Assembly: GCF_013407935.1 (NCBI RefSeq)
Contig: NZ_JACBZU010000007.1
Span: 1-64,000, forward strand
Direction: 5' to 3'
DNA: 64,000 bases
Source of the DNA: Allomuricauda sp. ARW1Y1
GTDB taxonomy: Bacteria > Bacteroidota > Bacteroidia > Flavobacteriales > Flavobacteriaceae
Position numbers and translations under genes: made by a program. The notes beneath the pieces were generated by a model. It saw nothing but the letters and a program-made list of their open reading frames with translations. It made no database searches and was not told where the DNA came from. This document shows positions 25,932 to 35,181 of this stretch, one piece after another (within the stretch, counting starts at the first letter, position 1; the number at the start of each line of letters is the position of its first letter).

Positions 25932-28304
25932 ATGAGTGAGTTTTTATCGTCAGTAAAAAAACTGTTCATCGACCATAAGGTCAAAATTGTTGTGTTTTTC
26001 ATCATTTTGGTCTTATGGTTGTTTTGCCTGCCCAAGAATCTGTTCAAAGACCCCACCTCTACTGTGGTGAACAGTTCGGACGGTGCCCTCATCGGAGCGC
26101 GAATCGCAGCCGATGGCCAGTGGCGGTTTCCTCCCATGGACTCGGTTCCCGAACGCTTCGAAAAGAGCATCCTATTATTTGAGGACGAGTATTTCTACCA
26201 ACATCCCGGATTCAATCCTATTTCCATCCTTAAGGCCGTTGGCCATAATCTCACCAAAGAAACCCGAAGGGGCGGCAGTACCATCACCCAGCAAGTGATC
26301 CGTCTCAGCCGAAAAAACCAAAGCCGGACGTACTGGGAAAAACTCATTGAGGTGTTTATGGCCACACGCTTGGAGCTTCGTCACTCCAAAGAAGACATTT
26401 TGAAACTGTACGCCTCCCACACGCCCTATGGCGGCAATGTGGTGGGATTGGAGACCGCGGCCTGGCGCTATTTTGGGATTCCAGCCCATGAATTGAGTTG
26501 GGGCCAATCTGCTGCCTTGGCGGTTTTGCCCAACGCACCTGCATTAATTTTCCCCGGAAGAAACGAAAAGGCTTTTTCGGACAAGCGAAATCGATTATTG
26601 AAAAAACTTCGGGAGAAGGGGGTCATTGACGAAACAACCTATGATTTGGCCATTGCCGAACCATTGCCCCAAGAGCCCATGCCCTTGCCCGATGTAGCGC
26701 CCCATCTCACCGAGCGTATCCGAAATGAACATCCCGGGGAGCTTGTAAACACTTCGGTATTGAGGCCTTTGCAGCAACGGCTGAATCTTTTGGCGGAACG
26801 GCATTACCAACAGCTCAAAAGCAACGAGATACACAACTTGGCCATTTTGGTGCTGGATGTGGAGACCCGAAAAGTACTCGGCTATGTGGGTAATTCCCCT
26901 TCGGACGAAACACACGCCAATTATGTGGACATCGTTACCAAAAAAAGAAGTACAGGCAGCACGTTGAAGCCCTTTTTGTTCGCTTCCCTTTTGGATGAAG
27001 GACAATTATTGCCCCACACATTGGTGGAAGATGTGCCTACCGTAATCAATGGGTACAATCCCCAAAACTTCAACCTGACCTATACAGGAGCGGTACCGGC
27101 CAGCAAGGCACTTTCCCGTTCGCTGAACGTTCCTGCTGTTCGTTTGCTGCGGGAATATGGCCTAGAGAAATTCTATAACAAACTTCACAAAATGAACATG
27201 GAATCGCTGGATAAGCCTTCCTCGCATTATGGACTATCCTTGATTCTCGGTGGAGCAGAAAGTTCCCTTTGGGAAGTGACCTCCACCTACGCTTCCCTCG
27301 CTTCGAGTCTGAACTACTTTTCGACCCATTCCAGCACTTATAGAAGTCAGGAATTTAATGAGGCTACCTATATTCACGATGAGACGAAGGATTTTGGAAA
27401 AGAGCAATTTGACCCTTTGGTTTTTGGCGCTGGCTCCATTTACAGCACATTTCAGTCCATGTACGAGGTGAACCGACCTGAAGGTGATGAAAATTGGCAG
27501 TTTTTTGATTCTTCCCAACCGATTGCGTGGAAAACCGGGACCAGTTTTGGTTTTAAGGATGCCTGGGCCGTTGGGGTTACGCCACGATATGCGATAGGAG
27601 TCTGGGCAGGCAATGCCGATGGTGAGGGCAGACCCGGACTTACAGGGATCACCGCAGCTGCCCCGCTACTGTTTGATGTATTGGATGCCCTGCCTCAGAG
27701 CGGTTGGTTCCAAGAGCCTTTTGACGACCTTGTGGAGCTGGACGTATGTGAGCAGAGTGGATTTCGGGCCTCGGTGTACTGTGATGACATCAAAAAGGAA
27801 TGGGTACCCACCCACGGAACGCGAAGCGGTCCCTGCCCCTATCATCAGCAAGTGTTTTTGGATGCCACCGAACGGTTTAGGGTGAACTCGGAATGTTATC
27901 CCTTGGAAGATATGGTTGCCAAAAATTGGTTGGTGCTCCCGCCCATTTTGGAATACTATTATGCTGCCTCCAACCCCAACTACAAACCATTGCCGCCTTA
28001 TTTGGAGGGTTGCGCTGCTTTGGAAAACAATTTGATGGAATTCATTTATCCCAAGAACAACGAAGCTGTGCTGATCCCAAAGGATTTGGGCGAGAAAAAC
28101 AGGGAAGTCATCCTAAAACTGGCCCATCAACAATCCAATACCATCATTTATTGGTATTTGGATGAGAGGTTTTTGGGTAAAACGGAAAATTTCCATGAGC
28201 TCATTTTGGACATTGCACCAGGCATCTATACCCTGACTGCCGTGGACGGTCAAGGAAACCGGATACAGCAAGTAGTGGAGGTACGGTATGCTTCGGGCGA
28301 ATAA
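25932..28304 (+). CDS. pbpC: penicillin-binding protein 1C
   Basis: Bifunctional peptidoglycan glycosyltransferase/transpeptidase of 790 aa. It has a short cytoplasmic N-terminus and one transmembrane helix (about 17-33). The glycosyltransferase domain shows the catalytic EDEYFYQHPGFNP (E84). The transpeptidase has S343-T-L-K, an SLN motif in SRSLNVPAVRLL and K534-T-G. A PBP1C-specific C-terminal domain is present, so all active-site motifs are there. It starts six bases after the A2M stop, an operon with the protease-trap lipoprotein as in other Gram-negatives, and ends directly against the converging der gene. Confidence 0.95.
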   Translation: MSEFLSSVKKLFIDHKVKIVVFFIILVLWLFCLPKNLFKDPTSTVVNSSDGALIGARIAADGQWRFPPMDSVPERFEKSILLFEDEYFYQHPGFNPISILKAVGHNLTKETRRGGSTITQQVIRLSRKNQSRTYWEKLIEVFMATRLELRHSKEDILKLYASHTPYGGNVVGLETAAWRYFGIPAHELSWGQSAALAVLPNAPALIFPGRNEKAFSDKRNRLLKKLREKGVIDETTYDLAIAEPLPQEPMPLPDVAPHLTERIRNEHPGELVNTSVLRPLQQRLNLLAERHYQQLKSNEIHNLAILVLDVETRKVLGYVGNSPSDETHANYVDIVTKKRSTGSTLKPFLFASLLDEGQLLPHTLVEDVPTVINGYNPQNFNLTYTGAVPASKALSRSLNVPAVRLLREYGLEKFYNKLHKMNMESLDKPSSHYGLSLILGGAESSLWEVTSTYASLASSLNYFSTHSSTYRSQEFNEATYIHDETKDFGKEQFDPLVFGAGSIYSTFQSMYEVNRPEGDENWQFFDSSQPIAWKTGTSFGFKDAWAVGVTPRYAIGVWAGNADGEGRPGLTGITAAAPLLFDVLDALPQSGWFQEPFDDLVELDVCEQSGFRASVYCDDIKKEWVPTHGTRSGPCPYHQQVFLDATERFRVNSECYPLEDMVAKNWLVLPPILEYYYAASNPNYKPLPPYLEGCAALENNLMEFIYPKNNEAVLIPKDLGEKNREVILKLAHQQSNTIIYWYLDERFLGKTENFHELILDIAPGIYTLTAVDGQGNRIQQVVEVRYASGE

Positions 28305-29606
28305 TTACTTCTTCCGCATAAAAATGGTGATCGGAACTCCCGTAAAATCAAATTGCTGCCTGATCTTGTTCTCCAAAAACCGTTTATAGGGATCCTTTAC
28401 GTACTGAGGCAAATTACAGAAAAACGCAAATTGCGGGTAAGGGGTCGGTAGCTGTGTACAGAACTTGATCTTTACATACTTCCCTTTGGTGGCCGGAGGT
28501 GGTGTTTTTTCAATAATGGGAAGCATAATATCATTTAACTTCCGTGTTGGTATTTTTTTGGAACGGTTTTTATACACCTCTACGGCGGTTTCAATGGCTT
28601 TGTAGATACGCTGCTTGTTCAGCACGGAAATAAACAGGATCGGTACATCTTCAAAAGGAGAAATCACCTCATGTATCGCCTTGGTATATTCCTTTACGGA
28701 GTTGGTCTCCTTTTCCACCAAATCCCATTTGTTCACCAAAATCACGATTCCTTTATTGTTGCGCTGCGCCAACCAAAAAATGTTCTGCACCTGTCCGTCA
28801 AAACCTCGGGTGGCATCCATCATCAAAATACAGACGTCGCAATATTCAATGGCCCTTACGGAACGCATCACCGAATAAAACTCCAAATCTTCCTTTACCT
28901 TGGATTTTCTTCGGATACCGGCAGTATCCACCAAATTGAATTCAAATCCAAAACGGTTGTATTTGGTATCGATACTATCCCGGGTCGTCCCCGCAATATC
29001 GGTCACAATATACCTATCCTCACCTATCAAGGCATTAATAAAGGATGATTTCCCGGCATTGGGGCGTCCCACCACGGCAAAGCGCGGCAATTCACTTTCC
29101 TCTTCCTTCTCGTCGGGCAAGACTTCCACAAGGGCGTCCAAGAGTTCACCCGTTCCGCTCCCGTTGATACTGGAAATGGTATAATAATCGCCCAATCCCA
29201 AGGCATAAAACTCCACGGCATCGGCCATCCGTTGGGTATTATCCACTTTGTTGACTGCCAAGAAGGTCGGTTTATCCACCCGGCGAAGCAATTTGGCCAC
29301 ATCTTCATCCATCCCGGTCACCCCGGACTCGACATCCACCATAAAAATGATGGCATCGGCCTCATCAATGGCCAATTCTACCTGTTTGTCGATTTCTTTT
29401 TCGAAAACATCGTCGCTCCCCAACACATAACCTCCGGTATCGATCAACGAAAACTCCTTGCCATTCCAGTCACTTTTTCCATAATGACGGTCGCGCGTGA
29501 CACCGCTTACGGCATCGACAATCGCCTCACGGCGTTGAATGAGTCGGTTAAAAAAAGTGGATTTCCCAACATTGGGTCTCCCTACAATGGCTACGATAGC
29601 TCCCAT
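28305..29606 (-). CDS. der: ribosome biogenesis GTPase Der (EngA)
   Basis: 433-aa protein with two GTPase domains in tandem, needed for assembly of the 50S subunit. The first has [12 protein letters not shown] (residues 8-19), DTGGY and NKVD. The second has [31 protein letters not shown] and NKWD. A KH-like C-terminal domain ends with [15 protein letters not shown]. Length and motif order are standard. Transcription reads away from the small membrane gene at 29677, from a TATTTTTG element 17 bases upstream. Confidence 0.98.
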   Translation of the reverse strand: MGAIVAIVGRPNVGKSTFFNRLIQRREAIVDAVSGVTRDRHYGKSDWNGKEFSLIDTGGYVLGSDDVFEKEIDKQVELAIDEADAIIFMVDVESGVTGMDEDVAKLLRRVDKPTFLAVNKVDNTQRMADAVEFYALGLGDYYTISSINGSGTGELLDALVEVLPDEKEEESELPRFAVVGRPNAGKSSFINALIGEDRYIVTDIAGTTRDSIDTKYNRFGFEFNLVDTAGIRRKSKVKEDLEFYSVMRSVRAIEYCDVCILMMDATRGFDGQVQNIFWLAQRNNKGIVILVNKWDLVEKETNSVKEYTKAIHEVISPFEDVPILFISVLNKQRIYKAIETAVEVYKNRSKKIPTRKLNDIMLPIIEKTPPPATKGKYVKIKFCTQLPTPYPQFAFFCNLPQYVKDPYKRFLENKIRQQFDFTGVPITIFMRKK

Positions 29607-29622
29607 CAGGTTTAATTTTTGG

Positions 29623-29630
29623 CAAAAATA
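29623..29630 (-). promoter_or_regulatory. -7 promoter element TATTTTTG
   Basis: Exact match to TAnnTTTG on the minus strand, 17 bases before the der start, implying a short leader of about ten bases. No clear -33 is visible. Confidence 0.5.
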
Positions 29631-29676
29631 CCATTTATTATGAAGAAAAAATGATACCTTTTTTCATCATTTTCAA

Positions 29677-30198
29677 ATGATTATGAGCGACCTGACCAAT
29701 GAGCTAGTTTTAAGGCCCCGTTTTCGCGTGTCCGTAAAGGCGGATTTAAAGGATTTGGAGGCTACTTTCAATACCACTTCGGCCCATCCGTTTTTGATCA
29801 AACGACTGGACGAACATATTTTTGTGAAGTTCAAAAAGGCGGAAACCACCTTTTGGACGCCTCAACTTCATTTGGAACTATCCTCTTTTGAAGAGCACAT
29901 TAGCAATATTCGAGGGGTTTTTGGTCCCAATCCTACCCTTTGGACCTTTTTTATGTTCCTGCATTTTGGTGTGGGTACGGTTTTTATCATTTTGGGCATA
30001 TTTGCCTATTCCAATTATTCCTTGGGCAAGGATATTACCCTCTTTTTGGTAGGCATGTTCCTTTTGGTGGTGCTGTGGTTTGCCCTTTATGCGTTTGGTC
30101 GCTTGGGAAAATCGAAGGGAAAGGGACAAATGGAACAACTGAAGCAATTTGTTCGGGAGACTATTGCTCCTTTTGAGCGCGTTGGGGACGAATCCTAA
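29677..30198 (+). CDS. hypothetical two-helix membrane protein
   Basis: 173-aa protein of unknown function. The N-terminal half (about 1-85) looks soluble and beta-rich (LRPRFRVSVKADLKDLEATF, IFVKFKKAETTFWTPQLHLEL). Two closely spaced transmembrane helices follow (about 90-112 and 120-142), and a basic C-terminal tail ends in KQFVRETIAPFERV. It lies alone between the two GTPase genes der and era, pointing against era, and its stop overlaps the era stop by four bases. The second ATG at 29683 is an equally good start. Confidence 0.7.
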   Translation: MIMSDLTNELVLRPRFRVSVKADLKDLEATFNTTSAHPFLIKRLDEHIFVKFKKAETTFWTPQLHLELSSFEEHISNIRGVFGPNPTLWTFFMFLHFGVGTVFIILGIFAYSNYSLGKDITLFLVGMFLLVVLWFALYAFGRLGKSKGKGQMEQLKQFVRETIAPFERVGDES

Positions 30199-31094
30199 CC
30201 ATTGTACCCAAAGCGTCTGAGCTGCTGTGAGTTGCTACGCCAGTTTTTGTTCACTTTTACATAAAGTTCGATGTGCACCTGCTTGGCAAAAAACTTCTCC
30301 AAATCCTTTCGAGATTCCACGCCCACCCTTTTTAGGGCACTGCCTTTGTGGCCAATAATGATTCCTTTTTGTGTATCGCGCTCCACCATAATCACGGAAC
30401 GGATTCGGATGATATCTTCATCTTCCAAAAACTCCTCGGTTTCTACCTCAACGGCGTAAGGGATTTCCTTTTTGTAATGGAGCAGGATTTTTTCCCGGAT
30501 GGTCTCGTTCACAAAAAAGCGTTCGGGCTTGTCGGTTATCTGATCCTTGGGGTAATAGGGCGGTGCTTCAGGCAATAATTCCAAAATACGGTTGAAGACT
30601 TCGGTAACATTGAAGTTTTCCAAAGCGGAGATAGGGTGAATTTCGGCATTGGGCAACTGCTCTTGCCAATATTGCATTTGCTCTTCCAGTGTCTGCTGGT
30701 CGGATTTGTCAATTTTATTGAGGAGCAACAGCACAGGAATTTTGCTGTTCTGTATTTTTTTGAAGAAGGATTCATCCTTGAGCGCCTTTTCCCCGATTTC
30801 CACCATGTAGAGGAGCACATCGGCATCCTCAAAAGCGGACTTTACAAAGTCCATCATGGAGGTTTGTAATTCGTAGGCTGGTTTTATAATCCCGGGGGTA
30901 TCGGACAAAATCACCTGAAAATCTTCCCCATTCACGATTCCCAAGATGCGGTGACGGGTGGTCTGCGCCTTGGAGGTGATAATGGACAGTTTTTCACCCA
31001 CAAAAGCATTCATCAACGTGGATTTCCCAACGTTGGGGTTGCCGATAATATTTACAAATCCTGATTTATGCGCCACCGTTTCTTCTTTTTTCAA
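30195..31094 (-). CDS. era: GTPase Era
   Basis: 299-aa essential GTPase that binds the 3' end of 16S rRNA during 30S maturation. N-terminal GTPase domain: GNPNVGKSTLMN (residues 18-29), SDTPGI, NKID. C-terminal KH domain with the Era signature GHKGSALKRVGVESRKDLEKFF. The 5' end overlaps the symporter gene by 29 bases. An alternative GTG start at 31076 would give MAHKSGFVNIIGNPNV, the usual N-terminus of this protein, and would cut the overlap to 11 bases. Either way the two genes are one transcript. Confidence 0.97.
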   Translation of the reverse strand: MKKEETVAHKSGFVNIIGNPNVGKSTLMNAFVGEKLSIITSKAQTTRHRILGIVNGEDFQVILSDTPGIIKPAYELQTSMMDFVKSAFEDADVLLYMVEIGEKALKDESFFKKIQNSKIPVLLLLNKIDKSDQQTLEEQMQYWQEQLPNAEIHPISALENFNVTEVFNRILELLPEAPPYYPKDQITDKPERFFVNETIREKILLHYKKEIPYAVEVETEEFLEDEDIIRIRSVIMVERDTQKGIIIGHKGSALKRVGVESRKDLEKFFAKQVHIELYVKVNKNWRSNSQQLRRFGYNG

Positions 31095-32430
31095 AATATT
31101 GTTTGGATGCTTCGTTCACCTTTGGTGAAAGATACAACACTGCGATCATATTGGGAATTACCATCAATGCATAAGAGAGGTCGATCAAGTTTTTGACCAA
31201 TTTTAAGGAAGCCACTGCAGCAAAAACGATCATCACTACAAAGAACACATTGTACCATTTTCCGATTTTGGCGTTGGTCAAAAATGATAAACTCTTCACC
31301 CCGTAGTAGGAATAGGTAAACAAGGTAGACAATGCAAACGCAGCTACAATCACCATCAAAAGTACATCTCCCATGCCATACAGTGTGGTTTCGAAAGCGG
31401 ACATGGTCATCACAATACCACTACCGTCTTCCAGATAGGCTCCGCTCAAAATAATCACCACCGCGGTGAAGGTACATACCAATATGGTATCTATAAATGG
31501 ACCCAACATGGCCACCAATCCTTCCTTGGCAGGTTCATCGTTCCGGGATTGCCCGTGGTACATGGGCGCACTACCCAGTCCGGCCTCATTGGAGAACATG
31601 GCCCTGCGAACCCCAACGATGACCAAGCCCCAGAATCCGCCAGTGACCGCTGTATCGAAGTTCCAGGCCTCGACAAGAATCATTTTGAGGGCGGGGAAAA
31701 CCTCCCCTGCATGACTTGCCATCACAAATATGACCGCCAACAAATATACCCCTACCATAAAGGGAACGATGGCAGAGGCTACTTTGGCAATTTTGGTGAG
31801 ACCACCAAAAATCACAATCGATGTGATGATCGCCAAGAAAAATCCGATACCGAGCTTCCAGTTGAACTCACTGGTCGCCAAAAGTGTTTCATGAGGTTGC
31901 ACCACGCCCATAAAGGCTTCCGTAAATTGATTGGCGGTAAAAACGCCCAAAAAGCCAAAAAGTCCGCAAATACTGAAAAAAATGGCCATGGGCTTTGCCC
32001 ATTTCCCCATGCCTTGGGTGATGTAGAACATGGGCCCACCTTGCATATGTCCCTCGGAATCGGTGCCGCGGTACATGATGGCCAAACTGCCCGAATAAAA
32101 TTTGATTCCCATACCCAAGAGTGCGGTCATCCAAATCCAAAAGACCACGCCCGGACCGCCATCATGGATGGCAATGGCCACTCCTGAGATATTGCCCAAG
32201 CCTACCGTAGCGGCAACAGCAGCGGACAATGCCTGAAAAGAACTGACATCCCCTTTGGCATTTTTGTCATCATACTTTCCAGAAACCACGGCAATGGCAT
32301 GTCCAAAATAACGGAAGGGTGCGAATTTGGAATAGAATGCCAAAAACAGCCCTCCACCTATTAGCAAGATAAACATGGGCCACTCCGTATAGGGCAAGAG
32401 GGAGGATATAAACTCGTTGATTGCGTCCAT
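31066..32430 (-). CDS. sodium:alanine/glycine symporter (AGCS family)
   Basis: 454-aa polytopic inner-membrane transporter that takes up alanine or glycine with Na+ or H+. Around eleven hydrophobic helices are visible, with the AGCS motifs FQALSAAVAATVGLGNISGVAIAI (about 64-87), GGPGVVFWIWMTALLGMGIKF and RRAMFSNEAGLGSAPM. Length matches the family. It is the first gene of a pair with era. Confidence 0.95.
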   Translation of the reverse strand: MDAINEFISSLLPYTEWPMFILLIGGGLFLAFYSKFAPFRYFGHAIAVVSGKYDDKNAKGDVSSFQALSAAVAATVGLGNISGVAIAIHDGGPGVVFWIWMTALLGMGIKFYSGSLAIMYRGTDSEGHMQGGPMFYITQGMGKWAKPMAIFFSICGLFGFLGVFTANQFTEAFMGVVQPHETLLATSEFNWKLGIGFFLAIITSIVIFGGLTKIAKVASAIVPFMVGVYLLAVIFVMASHAGEVFPALKMILVEAWNFDTAVTGGFWGLVIVGVRRAMFSNEAGLGSAPMYHGQSRNDEPAKEGLVAMLGPFIDTILVCTFTAVVIILSGAYLEDGSGIVMTMSAFETTLYGMGDVLLMVIVAAFALSTLFTYSYYGVKSLSFLTNAKIGKWYNVFFVVMIVFAAVASLKLVKNLIDLSYALMVIPNMIAVLYLSPKVNEASKQYFEKRRNGGA

Positions 32431-32501
32431 AAGGTAAAAACGTCGAATTTATGGATTTTGGACGGGATAGATGTTAAGGAAAATGGAATATTAAATTTAA
32501 G

Positions 32502-32534
32502 TTTGGAAATGACAGGAAAAGCGTTGTATATTTG
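32502..32534 (+). promoter_or_regulatory. tRNA promoter with -33 TTTG and -7 TATATTTG
   Basis: TTTG at 32502-32505, a 21-bp spacer and TATATTTG at 32527-32534: both parts of the Bacteroidota sigma-A promoter with correct spacing. The first base of the broken tRNA copy follows 11 bases later. The intact tRNA gene lies about 125 bases downstream with no other promoter visible, so it is probably read from here. Confidence 0.8.
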
Positions 32535-32544
32535 CCGTCCATAT

Positions 32545-32602
32545 CGCGGGGTAGAGCAGTATGCTTCGGCTACGCTCAGCACAGGGTCCGCTCGTCGGGC
32601 TC
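32545..32602 (+). pseudogene. disrupted duplicate of the initiator tRNA gene
   Basis: Bases 32545-32560 are identical to the first 16 bases of the intact tRNA at 32659, and 32590-32602 match its D-stem/anticodon-stem part (GCTCGTCGGGCTC). Between them sits a 29-base segment carrying a dispersed hairpin (32562-32581, stem TGCT/AGCA with the GAGCGTAGCCGA core) in place of three D-loop bases (GGT at 32676-32678 of the intact copy). After 32602 the similarity ends, so the anticodon loop and 3' half are lost. Confidence 0.75.
32562..32581. repeat. dispersed hairpin inside the broken tRNA copy
   Basis: TGCT and AGCA enclose TCGGCTACGCTC, the variant core of the dispersed hairpin family. It sits in what was the D-loop of the duplicate tRNA. 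Confidence 0.7.
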
Positions 32603-32658
32603 CTCGCTTTGAAAAATTGAAATATAGTTGCAACCGCAGGCAACATTAAAATATAAAC

Positions 32659-32731
<73 letters not shown>

Positions 32732-32735
32732 CTAG

Positions 32736-32768
32736 AAAGCTCCTTGAAATTTCAAGGAGCTTTTTTTT
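32736..32768 (+). terminator. rho-independent terminator after tRNA-fMet
   Basis: Perfect stem AAAGCTCCTTGAAA/TTTCAAGGAGCTTT followed by eight T, starting five bases after the tRNA. Confidence 0.92.
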
Positions 32769-32837
32769 GTTTTGAACACAACCGATTCGCACATCGATTT
32801 CGAATGACTTTCCCTAACCAGTTTCATTCCTAGCCAT

Positions 32838-32845
32838 TACCTTTG
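32838..32845 (+). promoter_or_regulatory. -7 promoter element TACCTTTG
   Basis: Exact TAnnTTTG match in front of the MFS gene. The TTG at 32843, which opens the longest frame, is part of this element, so translation must start later, most likely at TTG 32864. Confidence 0.6.
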
Positions 32846-32863
32846 CCCCTTAATAAAACACGC

Positions 32864-34045
32864 TTGAAGAACACTACGCAACCCACCAACAAAAAAGCCC
32901 TGCTATCACTTGCTATCGGCGGCTTTGGCATAGGCCTAACCGAGTTCGTTATTATGGGGATTCTACCCAATATTGCCGATTCCTTGGACATATCCATCCC
33001 CAAAGCTGGCCATTTTATCGCTATCTATGCCCTTGGGGTCGTGATTGGAGGACCGTTCATGGCACGGATCACCACCCATTTAAATCCGAAAAAGACATTG
33101 TTGTTCTTGATGCTATGGTTCACCGTGTTCAATACCTTATCGGCCTTCTCGGGCAACTATTGGGTAATGATGCTGTTCCGATTTTTATCGGGCATGCCCC
33201 ATGGGGCGTTTTTTGGTATTGGTGCCGTGGTGTCGGGCTATTTGGCAAGGCCCGGAAAGGCGGCCCAAGCAATGGCAGTAATGTTCTCGGGGCTGACCGT
33301 TGCCAATATTTTAGGTGTGCCATTGGGCACCTATATCGGCCAAGAAATCCATTGGAGCTACTCCTTTATATTGGTAGGATTTGCTGGAATCGCCACCTTA
33401 TCCAGTCTTTATTTTTGGATGCCCAAAGAGAATCTGGAAAGTATTGATGATACTGAAGGCGCAAATCCCTCTCCCGGGTTGAAAAACAAAAAATTATGGG
33501 CACTTATCGCATTGACCACCATAGGGTCGGGAGGTTTCTTTGCCTGGTACAGTTACATTGCCCCGCTGGTTATTTCAACAACCATATTGCCCGAATCCTA
33601 TGTAGGGTATGTCATGATTGTAGCGGGCTGTGGTATGTTCTTGGGCAATTTTTTGGGCGCACGCATGGTAGAAATCTTTAATCCGGTCAGGTCGGTGGTC
33701 ATCAGTATGCTTTCCATGACGACCGTACTAATACTGAATTCCATTCTGGCGGAATATACCATTGCTGTATTTGTGCTGAGCTTTATTGTTGGCGTGATTA
33801 CCTTTTCGATAACCGCACCCATTCAAATTGCTATTATCCGGGCGGCCAAAGGTGCCGAAAAACTGGGTTCCTCGATGAACCAAAGTGCCTTTAATATGGG
33901 CAATGCTTCCGGAGCCTATTTTGGAGGGTTGCCCATGGTTTTTGGCTTAGGGGTGAATTACTCCAGTGTGGTAGGAGGTTGTTTGGCGTTTATAGGGGCC
34001 TGTATCGGAATCTCGATACTCTACACACAAAAAAGAAAAGCTTAG
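32864..34045 (+). CDS. MFS transporter (drug:H+ antiporter type)
   Basis: Major facilitator of about 393 aa with twelve hydrophobic helices, similar to the AraJ/YdhP group of sugar or drug efflux proteins. Marks: LAIGGFGIGLTEFVIMGILPNIADSL at the start, YALGVVIGGPFMARITTHLNPKKTLL (motif A region) and FRFLSGMPHGAFFGIG. The longest frame opens at TTG 32843, which lies inside the -7 promoter element, so I place the start at TTG 32864 (L-K-N-T-T). The substrate is not predictable. A GH16 gene follows 65 bases later on the same strand. Confidence 0.9.
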   Translation: MKNTTQPTNKKALLSLAIGGFGIGLTEFVIMGILPNIADSLDISIPKAGHFIAIYALGVVIGGPFMARITTHLNPKKTLLFLMLWFTVFNTLSAFSGNYWVMMLFRFLSGMPHGAFFGIGAVVSGYLARPGKAAQAMAVMFSGLTVANILGVPLGTYIGQEIHWSYSFILVGFAGIATLSSLYFWMPKENLESIDDTEGANPSPGLKNKKLWALIALTTIGSGGFFAWYSYIAPLVISTTILPESYVGYVMIVAGCGMFLGNFLGARMVEIFNPVRSVVISMLSMTTVLILNSILAEYTIAVFVLSFIVGVITFSITAPIQIAIIRAAKGAEKLGSSMNQSAFNMGNASGAYFGGLPMVFGLGVNYSSVVGGCLAFIGACIGISILYTQKRKA

Positions 34046-34110
34046 ACAGCATGCACCACCGCTATCCCGCTTTTGTTTAGTAGTTTTACGACTATCAAAC
34101 TTGTATTATT

Positions 34111-34941
34111 TTGAGAAGTTTCATTTTTCTTTTACTAAGCCTTGGCCTTCTTGGTCAAGATGTTCCAACCATTGAAAAAAGCACGCACCAAAACACTTTT
34201 GATAACTTGGTGTTTGTTGACGAATTCGAGTTGGATGGAAGGCCCGACCCTAGCAAATGGCACCATCAAGTGATACCCCCGAATAATGGCAGTTGGCACA
34301 ATGATGAACTACAACATTATACCAACAGGGAAGAAAACTCCATTGTCAGCAAAGGCTCCCTCAAAATAAAGGCACTTAAGGAACCTTATGCATACCAAGG
34401 AAGTCAAAAGGAATATACTTCGGCCCGGATGAACGCAAAATTTGCCTTTACGTATGGACGTGTGGAGGTACGGGCCAAATTACCCAGCTCGGCCGGGACT
34501 TGGCCAGCCATTTGGACGCTGGGCGCCAATGTGGACGAAACCGGAAATTACTTCGATGACCAGTATGGCAGTGTGGGATGGCCACTTTCTGGAGAAATCG
34601 ATATTATGGAGCAAACCGGTTGGGACAAAGACAGTACCATTTCCCATTTCCATTGGGGCGACTTGAACACAAAGGTCTACAAAGAAATTGGAGGAGAAAC
34701 AAAAGTAGTGAATGCTTCTTCCGAATTCCATGTGTATGCCATGGAGTGGAGCAGTGAGAGCATCAAAACTTATGTGGACGATACGTTGGTATACGAATTG
34801 CCCAATTCCAATGACAAACCGTTCAACCATCCACACTATTTGATTCTGAACATTGCCATGGGCGGTAATCTTGGAGGTGAAGTCCCAGCAGATTTTACCG
34901 AAGGTACCCTCGAAATCGATTATGTGAGAATCTATCAGTAA
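34111..34941 (+). CDS. secreted GH16 family glucanase (laminarinase-like)
   Basis: 276-aa secreted endo-beta-1,3-glucanase or related GH16 enzyme. It has a signal peptide (about 1-16), the start of the jelly-roll LVFVDEFELDGRPDPSKW, the substrate-cleft YGRVEVRAKLPSSAGTWPAIWTLG, and the catalytic ExDxxE motif GEIDIMEQ with nucleophile E162, D164 and acid/base E167. The final segment TEGTLEIDYVRIYQ is typical of a GH16 end. Laminarin from algae would be a natural substrate for a marine flavobacterium, but this is inference. Start TTG 34111 is the only start before the in-frame TAG at 34081. No PUL partners (SusC/SusD) adjoin. Confidence 0.92.
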   Translation: MRSFIFLLLSLGLLGQDVPTIEKSTHQNTFDNLVFVDEFELDGRPDPSKWHHQVIPPNNGSWHNDELQHYTNREENSIVSKGSLKIKALKEPYAYQGSQKEYTSARMNAKFAFTYGRVEVRAKLPSSAGTWPAIWTLGANVDETGNYFDDQYGSVGWPLSGEIDIMEQTGWDKDSTISHFHWGDLNTKVYKEIGGETKVVNASSEFHVYAMEWSSESIKTYVDDTLVYELPNSNDKPFNHPHYLILNIAMGGNLGGEVPADFTEGTLEIDYVRIYQ

Positions 34942-34996
34942 CCAATCGGCATACATTCATCACCTCTCGGATTGAATAAGTAAAAAGTGGTGTCCT

Positions 34997-35179
34997 TTAC
35001 TGGCCCAATTCCCTCGCCTCGAAGAAAACCAGTTCCTGTTGTCTACATTGTGCTGTAGCCTCTATGGGATTGCAGCATACTTCGCAATCTTCTACATAGG
35101 TCTGTTCGGGAATGGAAGTATCGAGCAAAAAAGATATTTCTTCCCAACAGTACGGACATTGGAAAAAATGCTCGAACAT
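34997..35179 (-). CDS. CPXCG motif-containing cysteine-rich protein
   Basis: 60-aa zinc-ribbon-type protein: C8-P-Y-C11 near the start and C32-E-V-C35 form the four-cysteine metal site, with the CNPI turn behind. The CPXCG family is conserved in proteobacteria and Bacteroidota without known function. It starts two bases after the TolC gene stop, last in the efflux operon. Confidence 0.88.
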   Translation of the reverse strand: MFEHFFQCPYCWEEISFLLDTSIPEQTYVEDCEVCCNPIEATAQCRQQELVFFEARELGQ

Positions 35180-35181
35180 AT

